Source of the DNA: Gallaecimonas kandeliae
GTDB lineage: Bacteria; Pseudomonadota; Gammaproteobacteria; Enterobacterales; Gallaecimonadaceae
Assembly: GCF_030450055.1 (NCBI RefSeq)
Contig: NZ_CP118480.1
Span: 2,631,415-2,695,414, forward strand
DNA: 64,000 nucleotides
Direction: 5' to 3'
Made by a program: the position numbers and the translations under genes. Below are positions 20,444 through 29,327 of the stretch, one piece after another. How positions within the stretch are numbered: the first letter of the stretch is position 1; each line of letters begins with the position of its first letter. The notes under the pieces are model-generated. The model did not search any database. It was not told the origin of the DNA and saw only the letters and a program-made list of their open reading frames with translations.

Positions 20444-21310
20444 ATGAGCCTGCCTTCTTCCGTCCGCCTCGGCCACACCGACAGCAATCTCGCCTACCTG
20501 GATATCGACTCCCGCCTCTGCAAGGCCAGGGTCTTCCTGCAAGGGGCGCACCTGGCCCAGTTCCAGCCCAAGGGCCAGGGGCCGCTGCTGTGGCTGTCCC
20601 CCGATGAGGACTTCGCCCGCGGCCGTGCCATCCGCGGCGGCGTGCCCATCTGCTGGCCCTGGTTCGGCAACGACAAGCCGACCCCAGAGGCCCCGGCCCA
20701 CGGCTATGCCCGCAGCTGCGAATGGCAGCTGGACGACGTGGAGGACAGGGACGGTGAAGTGCTTATCCAGCTCAGCCTGCCCATGGAGGCCGTCCCCGCC
20801 GCCCATTGGCCCCATCCCTGCGAGCTGAGCCTGAGCCTAGTGCTGGGCAAGAGCGCCCGCCTGGCCCTGACCACCACCAACCTGGGCGACCAACCCTTTC
20901 GCCTGACCCAGGCCCTGCACAGCTACTTCCCGGTGGCGGACATCAAGCAAGTGCGGGTGCAAGGGTTGGAAGGTGCCGACTACCTGGAATTCGGCCAGGG
21001 CCTCCTCCCCCAGCAAGGGGAGGTGGTCATCGACAGGGAAGTGGACCGCCAATACCTGACCGCCAACCCCGTCCAGCGCATCGACACGGGCGACGGCGTC
21101 ATCGAAGTCAAACGGGAGGGCAGCGCCAGCCTGGTGCTCTGGAACCCCTGGGTGGACAAGGCCAAGGCCCTGGGCCAGTTCCCCGACGACGGCTACCAGG
21201 CCATGCTCTGCCTGGAAGCGGCCAATGTGCGGGAAGACGCCGTCACCCTGGCCCCTGGCCAGCAACATAGCCTGGTGACGGAGATCAGCTGGGCGAACCT
21301 AGAAGGCTGA
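20444..21310 (+). CDS. yeaD: D-hexose-6-phosphate mutarotase, YeaD family
   Basis: 288 aa aldose-1-epimerase-like protein. The segment RGGVPICWPWFGN near residue 67 and HGYARSCEWQL are the YeaD-type signatures with the active-site His; EVDRQYL follows near residue 200. The family interconverts glucose-6-phosphate anomers. ATG 20444 has AAGGGAG upstream. Divergent from the MHS transporter. Confidence 0.9.
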   Translation: MSLPSSVRLGHTDSNLAYLDIDSRLCKARVFLQGAHLAQFQPKGQGPLLWLSPDEDFARGRAIRGGVPICWPWFGNDKPTPEAPAHGYARSCEWQLDDVEDRDGEVLIQLSLPMEAVPAAHWPHPCELSLSLVLGKSARLALTTTNLGDQPFRLTQALHSYFPVADIKQVRVQGLEGADYLEFGQGLLPQQGEVVIDREVDRQYLTANPVQRIDTGDGVIEVKREGSASLVLWNPWVDKAKALGQFPDDGYQAMLCLEAANVREDAVTLAPGQQHSLVTEISWANLEG

Positions 21311-21494
21311 GCACTGCTCAGGCGCAGGTGAGCGCCCGCACACAGGAAGTGCGGGCCGGAATGTGGCCCCATGGATGGGTGAGGGCCGAAGCGAAGACGC
21401 CGCCTTCGCGCATCTTCACGCGAGCCTCTGGATGGGCGAGCCGGGCTGGGTGCCAGGGAAGGCTCCCAACCCAGGCCCAACTCGAAGCAACGGT

Positions 21495-21735
21495 ACGCCT
21501 GCAGCATGGCTTATCGTTTGCCGGTTCCCGCACCGGCGGGCGTGATACTTTGTTTTCGCACAAAGTATCCAAAGGCACCGCCCCGACGTTTCGCGATGTC
21601 CTTACCTCTGGTCGCTTGCCGCTGACCGCTACGTACGGTTCCCGACGCGTCCTCCGCTCGCTCGGCGTCCTGCCTCGCGTCAGCTCACGCTCCCGGCGGT
21701 AAGGCGCTCCACTTAAAAGGGCTCCAAAAGCCCCT
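21495..21735 (+). repeat. Dispersed structured repeat L, copy L1
   Basis: First copy of the L family, filling the gene-free stretch 21311-21860. In order it carries hairpin a (GCCGG..CCGGC, from 21520), hairpin b (GATACTTTG and CAAAGTATC arms, 21544-21569), the conserved CCTCTGGTCGC, then CCCGACGCGTCCTCC and finally GGCGCTCCACTTAA. Open frames in both directions run through it but differ in kind between copies, so it is treated as non-coding. A tail continues to about 21790. Confidence 0.8.
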
Positions 21736-21860
21736 TCCTCAACTTGCGCCTTTATCACCTCTAGCCTCCAGCTTCGACCAGCATGGATTTGCGAAAAACT
21801 ACTGCTGAAGCGCCTTTATCTCGGCTCTGGTTGGCTCGGCACCATCGCCAAATCCAAACA

Positions 21861-21886
21861 AAAAACCCCGCCTGGGCGGGGTTTTT
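21861..21886 (-). terminator. Terminator of the Asr-like gene
   Basis: CCCCGCC and GGCGGGG arms flanked by A and T runs, just after the gene on the minus strand. Confidence 0.88.
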
Positions 21887-21899
21887 CAATGCACCGGGC

Positions 21900-22166
21900 T
21901 TAGGAGTTGGTGCCCTGCTCGGCCTTCTTGGCTGCCTTGGCTTTCTTGGCGGCCTTCTTGTGGTGATGCTTCTTCACCTTCTTGACCTGGGGCTTGTGCT
22001 TGTTGGCCTTGTTCTCGGCCTTGGTGGCAGCGGTGTGCTCGGCCTTTTTCATCTGCTGGCTGGCGGCCGGCTTGGCGGGGGTCTGGACACTGGTGTCGGC
22101 GGCCAGGGCAGCGATGCTGTTGAAGGCGAAGGCGGCAGCCAGGCCCAGGGGAAGCAGTTTCTTCAT
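21900..22166 (-). CDS. Asr-like Lys/Ala/His-rich acid-shock-type periplasmic protein
   Basis: 88 aa: a signal peptide (MKKLLPLGLAAAFAFNSIAALA) followed by a very basic low-complexity mature part rich in Lys, Ala and His (for example VKKVKKHHHKKAAKK). This composition matches enterobacterial Asr, whose gene is activated by RstA. Here it lies directly downstream of rstB and has an RstA-box match 95 bp before its ATG. The link to acid or envelope stress is by analogy. Confidence 0.75.
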   Translation of the reverse strand: MKKLLPLGLAAAFAFNSIAALAADTSVQTPAKPAASQQMKKAEHTAATKAENKANKHKPQVKKVKKHHHKKAAKKAKAAKKAEQGTNS

Positions 22167-22215
22167 GATACAAACCTCGATTGTGGGTAGGAGCCGGGCT
22201 CCAACGGTTCCCATT

Positions 22216-23535
22216 CTAGGGGGTCTGGGTGCCCGCTTCCGTTAGCCCCTGGTGACGGTTTGTATCCAAATGTACAGGCAGGGCCAGGCGGAAGCGGGCC
22301 CCCTTGGGGCTTGGCAGCAGCATCACCTCGCCGCCGTGGGCCAGGGCTATGCTGCGCACTATGGCCAGGCCCAGGCCTATGCCGCCGGTGCGCCTGTCGC
22401 GGCTCTGGTCGAGGCGCACGAAGGGCTCGAAGATGCGTTCGGCCTGGTCGGCGGCGATACCGGGGCCGTCGTCGCTGACGGTCAGCAACAGCTGGCCGCC
22501 GGCCTCCTCGACGCGGACCCGCACCTCGCTGGCGCAGTGGCGCAGGGCGTTGGCCACCAGGTTGTCCATGGCCCGCTCCAGCAGCCGCAGATCTCCCTGC
22601 CAATAAAGGGGGGCGCTGGGCTCCTCGAGCAGCAGGCTGCGCTCTGGCCCCAGGGCCTGCCAGTCGGCCAGGCGTCCCCTCGCCCAGGGGCCCAGTTCAT
22701 GCAGGCCCAGGTTCAGGGGCAGCTCCGGCTGGCTGAGGCGGCTGTAGCTCAGCATCTCCTCGATGAGGTGCTCCAGGGCATCGAGATCCCGGTCCAAGTC
22801 GGCCTTGGCCGGCGCCGGGGCCTCCAGCAGGGCCAGGCGGTAGCGCAGCCGCACCAGGGGGCTGCGCAGTTCATGGGCGATGGCGTCGGTGAGCTGCTTG
22901 CGGCCCTTGATGGAGGCCTGCAGCCGCTGGGCCATCTGGTCGAAGGTGGCCCCCAGCTCGGCCAGGCTGCTCTTGGCCGGCAACCGGGCCCTGGCCGAGA
23001 GATCTCCCGCCCCCAGCCGCTGCGCCGCCGTCACCAGGGCCTGCAGGCCCCGCCAGTGGGGCCGTAGCCAGAGCAGGATCGGCAGCGCCAGGGACAGCCC
23101 CAGCAGCAACAAGAGGCCGATGTTGAACCAGCGCAGCTCGTGTTGGAAGGACAGGTAAGGCACGGGGCCGACGATCAGCACCGTCTCGGTGCCGGGGATC
23201 CGCTGCCTGAAGGTGTCGTCGTCTTCCACTATGACGATATTGCCCTCGGTGAGGAAATCGAGGTCAGCCTGGCCCAAGGGCTGGCCGGCCAGGGCGGCGC
23301 TGTGCATGCTAAGCCCCAGCTGGCGGCTGAAATCCTGCATGCGTCCCGGCCACTGGGCCTGGGGCAGGGTCGAGAGCTCCTGGGAGAAGCGGTCGAGAAA
23401 ATCCTGCACCAGCCCTTCGAGGTAGCGGTTGCTGGCCCGCTCGGCGGTGCCCTGGTAGAGGGCGCCGATGAGCAGCGCCGCCGCCATGAAGCCGGCCATC
23501 AGCAGCAGGTAGAACTGGATGAAGAGGCGGCGCAT
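22216..23535 (-). CDS. rstB: Sensor histidine kinase RstB
   Basis: 439 aa inner-membrane kinase, close to E. coli RstB (433). Two transmembrane segments (residues about 8-26 and 137-157) flank a small periplasmic sensor. Then HAMP, the H-box DAIAHELRSPLVRLR (phospho-His), N-box DNLVANALRH, and G boxes DDGPGIA and GGIGLGLAIV. It follows rstA by 32 bp on the same strand. Its last codons contain the RstA box of the next gene. Confidence 0.9.
   Translation of the reverse strand: MRRLFIQFYLLLMAGFMAAALLIGALYQGTAERASNRYLEGLVQDFLDRFSQELSTLPQAQWPGRMQDFSRQLGLSMHSAALAGQPLGQADLDFLTEGNIVIVEDDDTFRQRIPGTETVLIVGPVPYLSFQHELRWFNIGLLLLLGLSLALPILLWLRPHWRGLQALVTAAQRLGAGDLSARARLPAKSSLAELGATFDQMAQRLQASIKGRKQLTDAIAHELRSPLVRLRYRLALLEAPAPAKADLDRDLDALEHLIEEMLSYSRLSQPELPLNLGLHELGPWARGRLADWQALGPERSLLLEEPSAPLYWQGDLRLLERAMDNLVANALRHCASEVRVRVEEAGGQLLLTVSDDGPGIAADQAERIFEPFVRLDQSRDRRTGGIGLGLAIVRSIALAHGGEVMLLPSPKGARFRLALPVHLDTNRHQGLTEAGTQTP
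22261..22274 (-). promoter_or_regulatory. RstA box upstream of the Asr-like gene
   Basis: On the minus strand TACATTTGGATACA matches the published E. coli RstA consensus TACATNTNGTTACA at every fixed position but one. It lies inside the 3-prime end of rstB, 95 bp before the Asr-like start. Confidence 0.7.
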
Positions 23536-23567
23536 TCAGGCGGCCCCTCCGGTGGGCGGGGCCACGG

Positions 23568-24269
23568 TCAGTCCCATTCGCCGGGCACCAGCAGGTAGCC
23601 TTTCTGGCGCACCGTCTTGATGCGGGTCGGGGCCTCGGCGCTGTCCCCCAGCTTGTGGCGCAGCCGGGATACGGCCACGTCCATGCTGCGGTCGCTGCCG
23701 TCGTAGGGGCGGCCCTTGAGGCTGCGAAACAGCTGGTCGCGCCCCAGCACCTGGCCGGCATGGCTGGCCAACTCCCAGAGCAGGTCAAAGTCACTGGTGG
23801 ACAGCACCACCGGCGCCCCGTCCAGCCGCACCTGGCGCGCCCCCTGGTCGATATGCAGCCGGCCCAGTTGCAGCCGCTGGTGGCTGGGGGCCGCCGCCTC
23901 GCTGGGCCTGCCCTGTTGGCGCAGCTGCACCCTGAGCCTGGCCAGCAGTACCGAGGGAGGCGTGGTCTTGAGGATATAGTCGTTGGCCCCCAGCTCCAGC
24001 CCCAGCACCTCGTTCATGTCGCTGTCGAGGGAGGTGAGCAGCACTATGGGCCCGGCAAAGCGCGGCCGCAGGGCACGGCAGACGGAGAGGCCGTCCAGCC
24101 CCGGCAACAGTATGTCCAGCAGCACCAGATCGGGCTGTTCGGCCAGGGTCCTGGCCAGGGCCTGGTCGCCCCGCGGCTCTATCAGCACCTCCATCTCGTG
24201 CTTGCCAAGCCAGCCGGCGATAAGGGCGCCTATTTCGGGATCGTCTTCGACTAACAGGATGCGATGCAT
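23568..24269 (-). CDS. rstA: Response regulator RstA
   Basis: 233 aa OmpR-family regulator. The receiver domain has the phospho-acceptor Asp in VLLDILLPGLDG and the unusual KTTPP switch region also found in E. coli RstA. The winged helix contains STSDFDLLWELASHAGQ and YDGSDRSMDVAVSRLRHKLGD, both close to E. coli RstA. ATG 24269 is used in place of a start six codons upstream, because it begins the beta-1 strand HRILLVEDD. First gene of rstA-rstB. Confidence 0.93.
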   Translation of the reverse strand: MHRILLVEDDPEIGALIAGWLGKHEMEVLIEPRGDQALARTLAEQPDLVLLDILLPGLDGLSVCRALRPRFAGPIVLLTSLDSDMNEVLGLELGANDYILKTTPPSVLLARLRVQLRQQGRPSEAAAPSHQRLQLGRLHIDQGARQVRLDGAPVVLSTSDFDLLWELASHAGQVLGRDQLFRSLKGRPYDGSDRSMDVAVSRLRHKLGDSAEAPTRIKTVRQKGYLLVPGEWD

Positions 24270-24498
24270 GGCTACTCCCGCCACCACGGATGGCCCAGCA
24301 TAACGCCGCCGCCGGCAAAGGAAATGGCCCTCTGAAAATATTTCAGGCGTGCCCCGCTCTTAGGCAGCCAGAGGCGCTAAAGAACTGGCAAAGTTAACAA
24401 AATCACCACGGGGCGCTGGACCCAGGCCCCGGCTTTTCGGACCATAGGCGGCGACGCGCGCCCAAGGCCGCGCCTTTTTTGGCCATAAGGAAGGACCC

Positions 24499-25230
24499 AT
24501 GTCTGTCTTGCTCCGCCCCAGGTACCTCGCCGTCGCCTTAGCCGCCCTCTTTGCCGGCTGCGCCCAGACCCACAATCCCGACGCCCTCTGGCAGCTCATC
24601 AGCCAGCAGTGCGTACCGGACCAGCAGCACCACCAGCAGCCGGCCCCCTGCCAGCAGGTGGATCTGGCCAGGGGCTATGTGACCATCAAGGACAGGCACG
24701 GTGACCTGCAATACCTGCTGCTGCCCACCAACAAGATAACCGGCATGGAAAGCCCCAAACTCCTCGAGCCCACGTCGCCCCGCTTCTTCGCCCTGGCCTG
24801 GCAGCACAGGGGCCTGATGGCGGCCAAGCGCGGCAAAGCCGTGCCGGAAGAGGCCATCTCCCTCGCCATCAACTCAGAGCGCGGCCGCACCCAGAACCAG
24901 CTGCACGTCCACATCTCCTGCCTGCTGCCCGAAGTTCGTACGGCCCTGGACCGCCAGGCCCCCAGCCTGGGCCAGACCTGGCGGCAGACACGGCTGGCAG
25001 GCCACCACTACCTGCTGCGCACCCTGAGCACCGAAGAGCTGGCCGAGGAGAGCGTCTTTATCCGCCTCGCCAAGGAAGTGCCCGGCGCCCGGGAAAGCAT
25101 GGGCGACTACGGCATGGCCATGGCCGCCCTGCCCTCCGGCCAACTGGTGCTGATGGCCACCAAGGCAGGGCTTTTCAGCAACGCCTCTGCCGAGGAGTTG
25201 CAGGATCATGATTGCGCGATTTTGAAATAA
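24499..25230 (+). CDS. cdh: CDP-diacylglycerol pyrophosphatase
   Basis: 243 aa, membrane-anchored by an N-terminal hydrophobic segment that also contains a lipobox-like AGC. Hydrolyses CDP-diacylglycerol to CMP and phosphatidate. The HIT-like catalytic motif appears as QNQLHVHISC near residue 135, with the family segments YVTIKDRHGDLQYLLLPT and ITGMESP. ATG 24499 has AAGGAAGG upstream. Single gene, divergent from rstA. Confidence 0.92.
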   Translation: MSVLLRPRYLAVALAALFAGCAQTHNPDALWQLISQQCVPDQQHHQQPAPCQQVDLARGYVTIKDRHGDLQYLLLPTNKITGMESPKLLEPTSPRFFALAWQHRGLMAAKRGKAVPEEAISLAINSERGRTQNQLHVHISCLLPEVRTALDRQAPSLGQTWRQTRLAGHHYLLRTLSTEELAEESVFIRLAKEVPGARESMGDYGMAMAALPSGQLVLMATKAGLFSNASAEELQDHDCAILK

Positions 25231-25329
25231 GGCTCGTAGCCGGGACTGCGCCTTGGAGCAGGTGAACCAGGCACTGGTTGCTCTAACTGGGCAGTTCCTA
25301 ATAAATGAAGGCTATCTAAGGTCAAATAA

Positions 25330-25570
25330 TGTGCCTGCGGCACGGCTTGTTGTTTGCCGGTTCCCGCACCGGCAGGCGGGGTACTTTTGTTTTGCCAAAA
25401 GTACCCAAAAGCATTAGCCCTGCGTTTCGCTTTATCCTCGCCTCTGGTCGCTACCAGGTCACCGGTTCATACGCGTGTCCCGACGCGTACTCACCTGCCT
25501 CGACCTTCCTGGCTCGCCTGACCTTTCGCTCTCGCCGGCTCGGCGCTGCACTTAACGGGCTGAAGAATCA
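25330..25570 (+). repeat. Dispersed repeat L, copy L2
   Basis: Divergent L copy filling most of 25231-25627. Hairpin a is intact, and hairpin b is GGTACTTTTG/CAAAAGTACC (25380-25405), different in sequence from L1 but still complementary. It ends at GCGCTGCACTTAACGGG, next to the terminator of the following minus-strand gene. Confidence 0.75.
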
Positions 25571-25578
25571 GAGCGGCG

Positions 25579-25610
25579 AAAAAAGCCCCGCCTAGGCGGC
25601 GGCTTTTTGT
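25579..25610 (-). terminator. Terminator downstream of the 25628-26747 gene pair
   Basis: AAAAGCCCCGCC and GGCGGCGGCTTTT around TA, one bulge. Confidence 0.65.
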
Positions 25611-25627
25611 TTACCAGTAGAGGGGAC

Positions 25628-26173
25628 TCAAGGGCGCCGACGTTGGGCCAGCATGGCTTCCACTGCCTTGGACTCTTCAGGCCCGCCCCGCTGCACCAGG
25701 CGTGACACCTCGGGGTCGAAACAGAGGTCGAGGTTCTTGGTCCAGGCCTGGTAGGTCATGCGGTTGATCAGCAAGGTCAGGGGCGGACAGGGCTGGTAAC
25801 CCAAGGCCTCGGCTTTGGCCTCCCAGTTATGGGAGAACCAGAAAGGACCGGCAAAGGTCAGCACCAAAGAGGCAATGGCCCCTACTGCCACCGCTTTTTG
25901 CAACTTCATGCCCTTTCTCTTGCGCGCCTTCTCGTCGAGAGGCAAAAACGCGATCACCGACAGGAAAAACAGCCCAAAGATCACGAGCCCCATTACCACC
26001 CCAGGCAGGTAGCCACTGGAACTGCTGTGGATGATGAGCCGCCTGCCGCTGGCAAACATCTCGCTGTTGTCGTCTGCGGCGTCCAGGCACAGCCAATAGG
26101 CCACCGCAGCCAGCAGCATGAAGACAGTGCCGAGGCCCAGGGCGAGGAAAAAGAGTTTCAACTTGCTCTTCAT
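25628..26173 (-). CDS. Immunity-like membrane protein, paralogue 1
   Basis: 181 aa with three predicted membrane helices (about 8-30, 58-79, 93-113) and a conserved C-terminal part with two Cys (GYQPC and NLDLCFDPEVS). It resembles DUF1240-type small membrane proteins, which I recall only from general character. Paralogues are at 26205 and 31206; its last 60 residues are identical or nearly so to 31206. The paralogue at 31206 is coupled to a candidate membrane effector, so immunity is the best guess. Second of a pair, 31 bp after paralogue 2. Confidence 0.6.
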   Translation of the reverse strand: MKSKLKLFFLALGLGTVFMLLAAVAYWLCLDAADDNSEMFASGRRLIIHSSSSGYLPGVVMGLVIFGLFFLSVIAFLPLDEKARKRKGMKLQKAVAVGAIASLVLTFAGPFWFSHNWEAKAEALGYQPCPPLTLLINRMTYQAWTKNLDLCFDPEVSRLVQRGGPEESKAVEAMLAQRRRP

Positions 26174-26204
26174 GGATCACTTTGCAGGCACCAGTCCCGA
26201 GGGG

Positions 26205-26747
26205 CTAGTTGACCTTTCTCTGCTCCAGCATGGCTTCCACTGCCTTGGACTCTTCAGGCCCGCCCCGCTGCACTATGTGAGATACATCGGGGTCGAAACA
26301 GAGGTCGAGGTTCTTGGTCCAGGCCTGGTAGGTCATGCGGTTGATCAGCAAGGTCAGGGGCGGACAGGGCTGGTAACCCAAGGCCTCGGCTTTGGCCTCC
26401 CAGCGGTTTGAGAGCCAAGCATGGCCTACGAAGATCAGCACTACCGCCCCTACGGCGACATAGGTCGTCACCTTCTGTACACACTCGGCGGCTTTCCTGT
26501 TGCGTCCTTTATCGGGGCGCAGTGCCAAAAGGGCAAAGGCATAAAACCCACCGATAAAGGTCCCAAGGACTGCTCCAGGGATGTACCCGCTTGAACTGCT
26601 GTGGACAATCAGCTGCCGGCCGCTGGCAAAAGCTTCCTGGCTTTCCAAATAATCTAACTGGTACATCCAAGCAGCGAGAGCTGTCAGCAACCACATGCTG
26701 GAGCCAAACAGCAGGGCGATCCGGACAGGAGATTGGGGCTTTTCCAT
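26205..26747 (-). CDS. Immunity-like membrane protein, paralogue 2
   Basis: 180 aa, three predicted membrane helices and the same C-terminal two-Cys region as its paralogues; the N-terminal half is closest to 31206 (SPVRIALLFG). An IS copy is inserted nine bases upstream: the target duplication TCTTAGTCC includes the first base of the start codon. The gene is therefore cut off from its original promoter and from the CHAP hydrolase gene that preceded it by 31 bp before insertion. Expression may now depend on the IS end. Confidence 0.6.
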   Translation of the reverse strand: MEKPQSPVRIALLFGSSMWLLTALAAWMYQLDYLESQEAFASGRQLIVHSSSSGYIPGAVLGTFIGGFYAFALLALRPDKGRNRKAAECVQKVTTYVAVGAVVLIFVGHAWLSNRWEAKAEALGYQPCPPLTLLINRMTYQAWTKNLDLCFDPDVSHIVQRGGPEESKAVEAMLEQRKVN

Positions 26748-26755
26748 CTTAGTCC

Positions 26756-27803
26756 GGCGTTGTTTCCCAAATCCGGTGAACCAATCCGCCTGACTGTGAT
26801 CCGATCCCCGACGTATCGATGGGGAACAGCAGATGGGTCAGGCTAAACGCACTATCACCAATTGGGCAGACTACAACCGCGCCTTGGTTAACCGAGGCTC
26901 ATTAACCTTCTGGATGGATGAAGCGGCTACCCGCCATTGGCATTGCCAACAGCATCACGGCGGTCGGGGTCGTGGTTTCGAATACAGCGACACCGCCATC
27001 GAGACAGCGCTGATGCTCAAGGGCCTGTTCGACCTGCCGCTGCGTGCCTTGGAAGGCTTTATCAACTCGCTATTCCAGTTGATGGAACTGCCGTTGACCT
27101 CGCCCAGTTACAGCTGCATCAGCAAGCGCGCCAAGACGGTCAACATCCGCTACCGCCTGCCCAGCAAGGGCCCAGTTGCCCACCTGGTTATCGACGCCAC
27201 CGGGCTCAAGGTCTATGGCGAAGGCGAGTGGAAGCAACGCAAGTACGGCAAGGAGAAGCGCCGTGTCTGGCGCAAGCTACACCTGGCCGTCGATGCGCAG
27301 ACCCATGAGGCTATCGCCGCCGAAGTCAGCCTGGAAAACGTCGGTGATAGCGAGGTACTGCCCGGCCTGCTCAATCCTCTGCGCCGCCGTATCGACCAAG
27401 TCAGCGCCGACGGGGCTTACGACAGCAGAGCCTGCCACCGGCTACTGCAAAGAAAAGGCGCCAAAGCCAGCATCCCGCCTCGCAAGACAGCGGGGTACTG
27501 GGAGCAAGGTCACCCAAGGAACGAGGCAGTGGCGGCGCTGAAAGCCGGGCAACTGGCCGAGTGGAAAAGGGAAAGCGGCTATCACCAACGCTCAAAAGCG
27601 GAAACGGCTATGTCGCGATACAAGCAGCTCATCAGCCCGAAGCTGAGTCTGCGCGACTACAACGGCCAAGTGGCAGAGGCTTTGGCTGGGGTGAAGGTGA
27701 TGAACAAAATGCTGGGCCTCGGCATGCCTGTTCGCCAGGTCAGTTAAGGGCAGCAAGCCCTTTAGGAGCAGGCTTTCCAGGCTCTGATTTGATCAACAAC
27801 GCC
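26756..27803 (+). mobile_element. IS5-family (IS903-group) insertion sequence, copy 1
   Basis: 1048 bp. Ends are imperfect inverted repeats GGCGTTGTTTCCCAAAT (left) and, read inward from the right, GGCGTTGTTGATCAAAT, very like IS903 ends. A perfect 9-bp target duplication TCTTAGTCC flanks it (26747-26755 and 27804-27812). Copies 2 and 3 are at 36633 and 58601. Confidence 0.95.
26833..27747 (+). CDS. IS903-group transposase
   Basis: 304 aa intact DDE transposase with the IS903-group start (ITNWADYNRALVNRGSLTFW) and the first catalytic Asp in HLVIDATGLKVYGEGEWK near residue 122. A later Asp lies in SADGAYDS and a Glu region in YHQRSKAETAMSRYK. No frameshift; identical in protein sequence to copy 2. 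Confidence 0.95.
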   Translation: MGQAKRTITNWADYNRALVNRGSLTFWMDEAATRHWHCQQHHGGRGRGFEYSDTAIETALMLKGLFDLPLRALEGFINSLFQLMELPLTSPSYSCISKRAKTVNIRYRLPSKGPVAHLVIDATGLKVYGEGEWKQRKYGKEKRRVWRKLHLAVDAQTHEAIAAEVSLENVGDSEVLPGLLNPLRRRIDQVSADGAYDSRACHRLLQRKGAKASIPPRKTAGYWEQGHPRNEAVAALKAGQLAEWKRESGYHQRSKAETAMSRYKQLISPKLSLRDYNGQVAEALAGVKVMNKMLGLGMPVRQVS

Positions 27804-27834
27804 TCTTAGTCCCACATTGTCATCTTTTATTTCA

Positions 27835-28626
27835 TCAACAGGTCCTTAGAAAACGCTCCATATCTGAAAGCAGGGCCGATGTGGTCATTGGCAGTCGGAT
27901 GAACTTGCGCACTATGGACAAGGATCGGCTCTTTCTCGCAACACAGACCCCCTCCCGGCTCCCTGCGGCATTGGTATTGCCTTCTATCGTAGACACAAGC
28001 TTGCCATTATTGCTTTCCACAATACCGATATGGGAGAAGGTAAAAACCACAATATCTCCGGCTCTGGGAGCATAGGTCTTACTGTGAGGAGAAAAAATCA
28101 AGCAACCTTGTTGTTTCGCCCACTGCGTCAGGAAGCGGTTTACAGAGGGTTCCCTCGGCGGCACCAGCGCACTGAAATAACTCGATTTTTTGCACAACTT
28201 CTGCACACATAGCGATACAAAGGCGGCACACCAAGGGTAGCCGTCTGTCTCGCCGTTGATAGCGAGGTCATCAGCCTCGAAGATTTCTCTCATCTTTTCG
28301 CTTTTGCCGATTTTATTATTGCCAGTTTCTTTCACACCTATGTACTGCTTGGCAATGTCTACCAGTTGGACATATGGTGTGGCGATATTTCTATTATCTT
28401 TCGGCTCTGCAGAAGAGTGAGCAAGCGCTTTCCATGTGGCCGAACCAACGACACCATCCACAACAAGCTCGGCCTCTTTTTGGTACAGCTTCACGGCAAC
28501 AAGGGTCTTATTACCAAAGTCACCATCGATAAAAAGTTTCGGCGACGGCTTCAAAAGACCATTTAAAAGCAGCTGAAGCTTTTTCACTTCCAGCCCTTTC
28601 ATACCCTTACGTAATGTCTGATTCAT
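27835..28626 (-). CDS. Peptidoglycan-binding and CHAP-domain amidase/peptidase, candidate effector
   Basis: 263 aa. Residues about 5-75 form a PG_binding_1 domain (GMKGLEVKKLQLLLNG, FIDGDFGNKTLVAVKLYQ). The C-terminal part is a CHAP-type NlpC/P60-like hydrolase: Cys in YPWCAAFVSLC, His in TFSHIGIVES, polar third residue in TIEGNTN. No signal peptide is seen, so it is either lytic from outside the cell or delivered by a secretion system. The ATG at 28626 is chosen because AAGGAG lies 9 bases upstream. It is preceded by a lipoprotein gene and originally followed by two immunity-like membrane genes. Toxin function is inferred. Confidence 0.75.
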   Translation of the reverse strand: MNQTLRKGMKGLEVKKLQLLLNGLLKPSPKLFIDGDFGNKTLVAVKLYQKEAELVVDGVVGSATWKALAHSSAEPKDNRNIATPYVQLVDIAKQYIGVKETGNNKIGKSEKMREIFEADDLAINGETDGYPWCAAFVSLCVQKLCKKSSYFSALVPPREPSVNRFLTQWAKQQGCLIFSPHSKTYAPRAGDIVVFTFSHIGIVESNNGKLVSTIEGNTNAAGSREGVCVARKSRSLSIVRKFIRLPMTTSALLSDMERFLRTC

Positions 28627-28655
28627 AGATCGCATCTCCTTATGCTTTTTTAAAA

Positions 28656-29108
28656 TCAATCTCGCTTGTATAAAATACCAATATCGTTTGGTATCCCCTC
28701 TGTATTAGGGTGCTCCTCCAACAATATCAGCCCATCCCTGACGGCTTTCCCAGATATCGTTTTACCCTTCAGGTAAAGGTCGCTAATACAATCTAATTGA
28801 TAACGCTGACGGACTGCAACGTCCCCAGGCTCTTGAAATATCCGCTCAAGGTAGCCCTTTTCTTTATCAATATGAAGCGTGAGGACAGCTCCACCAAGTT
28901 CACTGCTGTAGCTTTCCCCTATAGGCTTGTCTGTATCGGCGATTGACGCCATATCCAACAAATCGGTGGCGGAGAGGACTTGAATAGCCGAAAATCCAGG
29001 CTCCAAGCGGCAGGATGAAGAAGGTGCGGCACTGCTGCATGCAGTCAAGCCGGCAAGGGCCATCACCCCACACCAAATATAGGCATACCTTATAAACTTA
29101 ACATTCAC
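28656..29108 (-). CDS. Lipoprotein, possible immunity protein of the CHAP hydrolase
   Basis: 150 aa starting with GTG (AAGGAA six bases before). The signal peptide ends in the lipobox LTAC (Cys24); the mature part has two more Cys (SSCRLEP, QLDCISDL). No known family. It lies 29 bp upstream of the CHAP hydrolase gene on the same strand. A periplasmic lipoprotein next to a peptidoglycan hydrolase fits an inhibitor or immunity role, but this is context only. Confidence 0.6.
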   Translation of the reverse strand: MNVKFIRYAYIWCGVMALAGLTACSSAAPSSSCRLEPGFSAIQVLSATDLLDMASIADTDKPIGESYSSELGGAVLTLHIDKEKGYLERIFQEPGDVAVRQRYQLDCISDLYLKGKTISGKAVRDGLILLEEHPNTEGIPNDIGILYKRD

Positions 29109-29327
29109 TGTGCTTTCCTTGCTTCCAGAATGATGAAATACAAGATATCACGGCTGTCTTTTCTATCAAAGCATCCTAATCATGAACAGAAATAAACAAG
29201 AGCACAGCCACTTAGTCCAAATGCCTTATTTAGATAAAAACTAAAAGCGAGGCCCCGTTGAGTTACTATCCCATTGACTTACCAATAGAAACCACTACGT
29301 TAAGCAGCTACTCCTTGGAGCAGAAGA

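Noticed and set aside
21328..21702. Frames inside L (for example products starting MSSERRTRREPYAAVSGK or MERLTVGSVSWRETG)
   Set aside because: They recur only because L recurs, occur on both strands, break in divergent copies, and the conserved signal is hairpin pairing, not codons.
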